A stretch of 64,000 bases of DNA from NCBI GenBank assembly GCA_003991915.1, contig RQTK01000078.1, forward strand, positions 414,163 to 478,162. The letters are read 5' to 3'. The notes beneath the pieces are model-generated. The model did no database searches. It worked only from the letters and a program-made list of their open reading frames with translations, and was not told the origin of the DNA. This DNA is from Elysia chlorotica (Eukaryota; Mollusca; Gastropoda; Plakobranchidae). Made by a program: the position numbers and the translations under genes. Each line of letters starts with the position of its first letter. The first letter of the stretch is position 1. This document shows positions 62,301 to 64,000 of this stretch, in pieces.

Positions 62301-63384
62301 AAAAAAATCGTCTCATCAACTGGCAATTTTTATTAACTACATTTTCTATTTTTCATGCTTTTTGCAATATTCACTAATTAAATTGTGACATTATTGTGTA
62401 GTGCAAAAGATTTCTACTTTATTTGTGTGAATTTATTGGATGGAAACAATTTTTTATTTCGTTTCTATTATTTGGCTTTTGCGTCTTTTTTGCATGAAGT
62501 TAATTAGTGAACCCATTTTGAATCTCATTTTGAAAAATGTGATGAGTGTTATTACTTGATATGCTTAATTGTATGATAAATGTGTGGCAGTATTTGTTTC
62601 AAAAGTTATCTTTTTCTAAATTTACTTTAAATGATTTTGCTTCAGGTGAGCCTTCGTGAATATCGCCAACGCCTGAAAGAGAAACCGCGAAGTTCTTCTG
62701 AGACAAAAACTTCAACATCACCAAGTGCAAGTGCAGCCTTAACATCGTCGGTTTCGACCCCAATTACTCATCACAAGTTGTCAACAACACTCTCACTCTA
62801 TCTGCAAGGCTCCTCTCCAAATAGCTCTTTTTCCACATCACCTTCAAAAGGCTCAGCACTGCCTACCTCTTCCAACCATGCCGCAAAGAAGGGCCGCATG
62901 CCAACTTTAGCTACACTGCCCTTGTTCAAGTCCTCAGAACCTAAGCGAGGTATGTGATATGATATTTGAAATTATCACTCACTCTTAAAGCTGAACCCCC
63001 ATGAGATGAGTTTTTGTTTGCACTGACTTTCATTTTTACCCGTTCAATTAAAAAAAAAAAATTATGTTATAAAAGTGAGATCAATTCTAAATGTAAAAAT
63101 GAATGAACTACTGTTATCACTGTTAATGTAAATGAATCCAGAGAGAAACCTCAAAGATTATGCCTTCAGTTAGCACAAAATGTTTACAGGATGCAGCTTT
63201 ACATCAATCATTGTAGAGCTGGATTACTAACCAAACAATAGCAGAAACATTGTTTTAAATTATTTTTTTCCAGAGGAGAAGAAGAAGCCCAAGCCCAAAC
63301 CAGAGAAGCAGTTGAGCCTGACTGAAAGGCTTCGTCTAGAGTTTGGCTTAGATGATGTTGATGATAGCTCAAAGAAAAAAAGAA
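41211..63384 (+). CDS. KMT2E: KMT2E (MLL5)/SETD5 orthologue (upSET/Set3 family), 24 coding exons, 3' end off window
   Basis: This chromatin regulator family includes mammalian KMT2E and SETD5, fly upSET and yeast Set3. Members read H3K4 methylation through a PHD finger and act in HDAC complexes; methyltransferase activity is doubtful. Exons join in frame to about 1929 residues. The N-terminus MSVVLRVG is like family MSIVIPLG. The PHD finger spans about residues 122-168 (C124, C126, C138, C141, H146, C149, C163, C166). The SET domain spans about 363-473, with RRSCTPNAE at 429-437 where active enzymes have NHSCxPN, and post-SET cysteines lie at 474-487. Conserved downstream pieces are [47 protein letters not shown] and [12 protein letters not shown]. 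The intact PHD is KMT2E-like, while invertebrates usually have one gene for the pair. Confidence 0.95.
41920..42028 (+). CDS. KMT2E: KMT2E coding exon 2 (residues 32-68)
   Basis: It reads [20 protein letters not shown] then [18 protein letters not shown] is conserved in mammalian KMT2E (SYIGLPYADHNYG). Acceptor CTCTTCAG, donor GTTGGA, ending phase 0. Confidence 0.9.
42290..42510 (+). CDS. KMT2E: KMT2E coding exon 3 (residues 69-141), PHD first half
   Basis: It starts [20 protein letters not shown], like KMT2E DHNYGARPPPTPP, then an acidic linker and [20 protein letters not shown] plus C. The first four zinc ligands (C124, C126, C138, C141) are here. It ends AG (phase 2) at donor GTTTGT. Confidence 0.97.
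42907..43046 (+). CDS. KMT2E: KMT2E coding exon 4 (residues 142-188), PHD second half
   Basis: It reads [20 protein letters not shown] then [11 protein letters not shown], nearly identical to human [21 protein letters not shown]144 lies where the family has the aromatic-cage tryptophan for methyl-lysine. A basic tail, [10 protein letters not shown], follows. It ends phase 1 at GTAATT. Confidence 0.97.
43227..44140. mobile_element. hAT-like non-autonomous element (914 bp) in KMT2E intron
   Basis: The ends are inverted: CAGACCTGCCAGC on the left and GTTGGCAGGTCTG on the right (12 of 13). A CAG...CTG terminus suits hAT-type elements. Flanks TGGTAGTA (left) and TAGTAGTA (right, one base away) may be an imperfect 8-bp target duplication. 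No open reading frame was seen. It fills most of the 43047-44289 intron. Confidence 0.65.
44290..44531 (+). CDS. KMT2E: KMT2E coding exon 5 (residues 189-269), Lys-rich linker
   Basis: It reads [20 protein letters not shown], where SDSSATDTD matches family SDGDTSATESGDE, then a Lys-rich tail [20 protein letters not shown] and onwards. The donor AAG|GTGTCA is weak. If unused, translation adds [20 protein letters not shown] then H and stops, giving a short PHD-only product. Confidence 0.9.
44891..44997 (+). CDS. KMT2E: KMT2E coding exon 6 (residues 270-304)
   Basis: It reads [20 protein letters not shown] then [15 protein letters not shown], in phase on both sides (AG split codon at the end). 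Acceptor ATCTTCAG, donor GTTGGT. Conservation with vertebrates is low, so the support is mainly splice phase. Confidence 0.85.
45062..45900 (+). mobile_element. pogo/Tigger-like DNA transposon remnant (about 840 bp)
   Basis: Flanked by TA on both sides; the left end is CAGCGGCAGCGGGACC and the right end TAGGCGTGTTTTACTG, so both termini carry CAG/CTG. Subterminal CCCTATAGCGGGA and CCCTATTGCGGGAG also mirror each other. From 45534 it reads [20 protein letters not shown] then VDRKKKKG, a CENP-B/psq-type helix-turn-helix start; another frame continues [16 protein letters not shown]. The DDE core is absent, so it is an internally deleted, decayed copy in the KMT2E intron. Confidence 0.75.
46374..46467 (+). 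CDS. KMT2E: KMT2E coding exon 7 (residues 305-336)
   Basis: It reads [20 protein letters not shown] then [12 protein letters not shown], aligning with human [20 protein letters not shown] ahead of the SET domain. Acceptor GCTTTCAG, donor GTGAGT, phase 0. Confidence 0.92.
46590..47200. other. KMT2E intron segment with pyrimidine-rich, element-like sequence
   Basis: Between exons 7 and 8 the sequence 46670-46860 is CTCTCT-rich, and AGCGGGTTCTTCTG at about 46972 resembles a block of the AGTGGTCTCC family. It may be a decayed fragment of it; the match is too weak for a firm call. Confidence 0.3.
47349..47426 (+). CDS. KMT2E: KMT2E coding exon 8 (residues 337-362)
   Basis: It reads [20 protein letters not shown] then VKKNRK, running into the SET domain like family QKNKKILKSAKDL. 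Acceptor TTTGTACAG, donor GTAAG, phase 0 on both sides. Confidence 0.9.
47810..47919 (+). CDS. KMT2E: KMT2E coding exon 9 (residues 363-398), SET domain start
   Basis: It reads [20 protein letters not shown], then [16 protein letters not shown], matching SETD5 [23 protein letters not shown]. It ends AA (phase 2) at GTAAGA. Confidence 0.96.
48251..48365 (+). CDS. KMT2E: KMT2E coding exon 10 (residues 399-437), SET core
   Basis: It reads [20 protein letters not shown] then [19 protein letters not shown], nearly identical to human [37 protein letters not shown]. The RRSCTPN in place of NHSCxPN is typical of this family. Ends phase 0 at GTAAAG. Confidence 0.98.
48808..48917 (+). CDS. KMT2E: KMT2E coding exon 11 (residues 438-473), SET end
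   Basis: It reads [20 protein letters not shown] then [15 protein letters not shown], matching SETD5 [20 protein letters not shown] and EVTIAFDYEYSNC. It ends TG (phase 2) at GTAAGTG. Confidence 0.96.
48918..51035 (+). other. KMT2E intron with dispersed repeat sequence
   Basis: 49215-49700 and 50100-50760 are more CpG- and GC-rich than the flanks. 49415-49525 is similar to 56765-56875 in another intron of the same gene. CCTTTGAGCGGTATCG occurs twice here (49507 and 49676). A family could not be named and no convincing protein was found. Confidence 0.55.
51036..51116 (+). CDS. KMT2E: KMT2E coding exon 12 (residues 474-500), post-SET
   Basis: It reads [20 protein letters not shown] then KKRKNSQ, matching human [21 protein letters not shown]. 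Cysteines 474, 480, 482 and 487 supply the post-SET zinc cluster pattern. Starts phase 2 and ends AA (phase 2) at GTAAGT. Confidence 0.95.
51590..51850 (+). mobile_element. tRNA-derived SINE, copy 5 (plus orientation, best preserved)
   Basis: The tRNA-like head reads GGCGTGGTTGACCTGGGGTC (A-box region) and GGTTCGAGCCC (B box, about 51648-51658). The body GACCGGCTGAGACATGAG and TGGTATCCCCGCC and the tail ATGAAATTGTCAGAAGTCAG then GACGTAAGACATTAATCCAA follow. It lies in the intron between exons 12 and 13 in the gene's own orientation. Confidence 0.88.
51958..52231 (+). CDS. KMT2E: KMT2E coding exon 13 (residues 501-592)
   Basis: It begins [20 protein letters not shown] and ends [14 protein letters not shown]; Ser/Pro-rich and poorly conserved, but in phase. 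The donor is CAG|GCAAGT, a GC-AG type site with otherwise consensus bases. Without splicing the frame adds ASIGVKCF and stops. Confidence 0.88.
52433..52928 (+). mobile_element. piggyBac-like element with TTAA ends and N-terminal transposase remnant
   Basis: Starts TTAACCCCTTGAGTGCC and ends GGCAGTCAAGGGGTTAA (inverted repeat, 16 of 17 bases, TTAA on each side). Two palindromic blocks, CCCCGAGCCTCACTCGGGG and CCCCGAACCTCACTCGGGG, sit at about 52451 and 52497. An open frame encodes [11 protein letters not shown] and [19 protein letters not shown] with an acidic stretch, resembling the acidic N-termini of piggyBac transposases. The catalytic domain is deleted. It sits inside the GC-AG intron. 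Confidence 0.85.
52986..53135 (+). CDS. KMT2E: KMT2E coding exon 14 (residues 593-642), NAGNAG acceptor
   Basis: It reads [20 protein letters not shown] then a Lys/Glu-rich tail ending VKETAK. The acceptor TTGCAGCAG offers two AGs three bases apart (exon start 52986 or 52989), so the first Gln may be optional. Donor GTATTT, phase 0. Confidence 0.88.
53367..53573 (+). CDS. KMT2E: KMT2E coding exon 15 (residues 643-711)
   Basis: It reads [20 protein letters not shown], then a Ser/Asp-rich stretch ending ENQKKM. Low conservation; phase 0 both sides (acceptor TTCCACAG, donor GTATGTG), in the place of the family's Lys/Glu-rich linker. Confidence 0.88.
53902..54039 (+). CDS. KMT2E: KMT2E coding exon 16 (residues 712-757), conserved coiled helix
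   Basis: It reads [20 protein letters not shown] then [12 protein letters not shown], matching human [20 protein letters not shown], a conserved charged helix downstream of SET. Acceptor TTTCCCCCCAG, donor GTAAGG, phase 0. Confidence 0.95.
54040..56217 (+). other. KMT2E intron between exons 16 and 17
   Basis: 2.18 kb intron. 54500-55150 is somewhat GC-richer than its surroundings but has no recognised family. A 90-bp inverted-end element lies at 56076-56165. Other parts are T-rich. Confidence 0.65.
56076..56165. mobile_element. 90-bp MITE-like element with inverted ends
   Basis: Left end CAGAGCTGCCAGCCCAACC, right end GGGTTGGCAGCTCTG; about 14 of the outer 15 bases pair. CAG/CTG termini suggest hAT-type ends like those at 43227-44140. 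No clear 8-bp flanking duplication. As RNA it could also fold into a hairpin. Confidence 0.6.
56218..56561 (+). CDS. KMT2E: KMT2E coding exon 17 (residues 758-871)
   Basis: It begins [20 protein letters not shown] and ends [10 protein letters not shown] (last codon split AG). Acidic and Ser-rich with a C-terminal basic cluster that continues in exon 18, as in human KQRKSFSRSR. Acceptor CTTTGCAG; a second AG three bases on (CAGAAG) could omit the first Lys. Confidence 0.9.
56618..56880. mobile_element. Possible truncated element starting TTAACCCTTT
   Basis: It begins TTAACCCTTTCTTGCCGTAC, like the piggyBac-type ends at 3699 and 52433. Its distal part (56765-56875) is similar to 49415-49525 (shared layout CACGGAAATCTACGATTTTG, then TAAGTCCACAA, then TTGCCTTTGA). 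No matching right terminus was found. Confidence 0.45.
57154..57179. repeat. Poly-T tract
   Basis: A run of about 26 T before KMT2E exon 18, roughly 90 bases upstream of its acceptor. Length may be unreliable. Confidence 0.85.
57267..57459 (+). CDS. KMT2E: KMT2E coding exon 18 (residues 872-936)
   Basis: It reads [20 protein letters not shown], like human RRRHRTVSMCSDIQPSS, then a Ser/Thr/Pro stretch and YVKTKK, which with exon 19 gives KTKKHLFDEW, equal to human KTKKHLVNEWL. Donor AAG|GTGATA is weak. Confidence 0.93.
57984..58160 (+). CDS. KMT2E: KMT2E coding exon 19 (residues 937-995)
   Basis: It starts [20 protein letters not shown] and ends [10 protein letters not shown]. The junction restores the family motif KTKKHL.EW. 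Acceptor GCACTTCAG, donor GTAATT, phase 0. Confidence 0.93.
58808..58967 (+). CDS. KMT2E: KMT2E coding exon 20 (residues 996-1048)
   Basis: It starts [20 protein letters not shown]; with the preceding KK it makes KKRWLRQAM, equal to human CKKRWLKQALEE. A Ser/Gly/Pro tail follows. Ends phase 1 at GTAAG. Confidence 0.94.
59576..59757 (+). CDS. KMT2E: KMT2E coding exon 21 (residues 1049-1109)
   Basis: It starts [20 protein letters not shown], matching human LTTPLKKRRFYQLLDSV, a conserved basic motif. Acceptor CCTTTACAG, donor GAT|GTAAGG, phase 0. Confidence 0.94.
60151..62196 (+). CDS. KMT2E: KMT2E coding exon 22 (residues 1110-1791), large Ser-rich exon
   Basis: A 2046-bp exon after a long T tract (TTTTTCTCAG), beginning [20 protein letters not shown], like the variable C-terminal half of KMT2E/SETD5. 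Most of it is Ser/Asn/Asp-rich and probably disordered, with no recognised domain. It ends PVVKKK at GTAATA; with exon 23 this gives [12 protein letters not shown], equal to human KKKVSLLEYRKRQ. Confidence 0.93.
62646..62949 (+). CDS. KMT2E: KMT2E coding exon 23 (residues 1792-1892)
   Basis: It starts [20 protein letters not shown], matching VSLLEYRKRQREARK in KMT2E and SETD5. The remainder is Ser/Thr-rich, ending FKSSEPKR, phase 1 at GTATG. Confidence 0.95.
63274..63384 (+). CDS. KMT2E: KMT2E coding exon 24 (residues 1893-1929), last exon in window
   Basis: It reads [20 protein letters not shown] then [17 protein letters not shown], ending phase 1 at GTAAGT. A conserved-looking [13 protein letters not shown] amphipathic segment. 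The next exon is not in the window; the final bases CATTTCCACAG look like its acceptor, so the exon would start at 64001. Confidence 0.92.
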
Positions 63385-64000
63385 GTAAGTAAAGATTTAA
63401 AAAAAAAAATTATGTTTTGGTTGGCTTGTGGGATAAAAAAAAAATGTTTTGGTTGGCTTGTGGGATGCGGTCTCAGTTTCATTGCACTGTATAGAGAAAA
63501 AAAATATTAATCAAACCATACGATTCACCTAAACAGTAAACTGAAAGGAGAAAAAAAGTGTATGCCTCCAATATTTTCCAAAATTTTTTTGTAAAATGGA
63601 GGTATAAGATATTGTTTTTGTTTATCAAAATGAAATATTTATATTCAATACAAAGTTTCTCCAAGCTAGACATTTGAAATAATTGGGGCAAAGGAAATGC
63701 AATTATGATCATACAGAATATATTTTGGTCAGTTATTCATTTTCTATTTTTCATTTTGGTTTGTACTGATTATTTTCATGATCTGAACCAATTAAAAAAG
63801 ATTGCATAATGTAAATTTATGACAATTTTATTTTTTATATCAAAATTGATTTTTCAGTGGCACTCACATTTAATTTTTTATATAAAAAAAACAACAAAAA
63901 ATAGCAGCAAACAACTGCTATAAAAACACATGTATAAGTTTAAAATAATACTGCAGATTATGCAGAGATGTTCACCAGGTTCACCTAAACATTTCCACAG
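63385..64000 (+). other. KMT2E intron running to the right edge
   Basis: AT-rich. It contains a short direct repeat of ATGTTTTGGTTGGCTTGTGG (63412 and about 63444) separated by an A-run, and ends in the acceptor-like CATTTCCACAG at 63990-64000. Confidence 0.65.

Overview
The window looks like nuclear DNA of an animal, most likely a lophotrochozoan and probably a gastropod mollusc. Genes are cut into many short exons, introns are AT-rich and full of microsatellites and small transposable elements, and tRNA-derived SINEs are scattered throughout. The species-level guess is inference. The two protein-coding genes rest on exon-by-exon matches, with splice sites and codon phases that join correctly at all junctions but one.

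Left part, minus strand (8872-36964): the 5' two thirds of a CADPS/CAPS gene, the calcium-dependent secretion activator that primes dense-core vesicles. Sixteen coding exons give about 856 residues covering the conserved N-terminus, the C2-like domain and the PH domain. The C-terminal Munc13-homology part lies beyond the left edge, so bases 1-8871 are intron. One exon (near 16113-16270) runs straight into a (GAA)n array, and about 11 conserved residues are missing there. A well-formed, in-frame 69-bp candidate cassette exon lies at 33392-33460.

Middle (36965-37330): a short intergenic segment with an NRF-1-type palindrome and a YY1-type core. It sits between the CADPS start and the leftward end of the second gene, so it is a likely bidirectional promoter.

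Right part, plus strand (about 37330 to beyond 64000): an orthologue of KMT2E (MLL5)/SETD5, called upSET in flies and related to yeast Set3. Twenty-four coding exons (41211-63384) give about 1929 residues: an N-terminus like MSIVIPLG, an intact C4HC3 PHD finger, a SET domain with post-SET cysteines, conserved downstream motifs, and one very large Ser-rich exon of 2046 bp. The gene continues past the right edge; the last 12 bases look like the acceptor of the next exon. One intron uses a GC donor, and a 24-codon upstream ORF overlaps the main start codon as ATGA.

Mobile DNA lies almost entirely in introns: two piggyBac-like elements with TTAA ends, one pogo/Tigger-like element with TA duplications and a CENP-B-type helix-turn-helix remnant, a hAT-type transposase fragment, two further elements with short inverted ends, two complete copies (plus fragments) of a roughly 1.24-kb family with AGTGGTCTCC ends and internal GA repeats, and five copies of one tRNA-derived SINE. 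I saw no tRNA or rRNA genes, CRISPR arrays or retrovirus-like elements.
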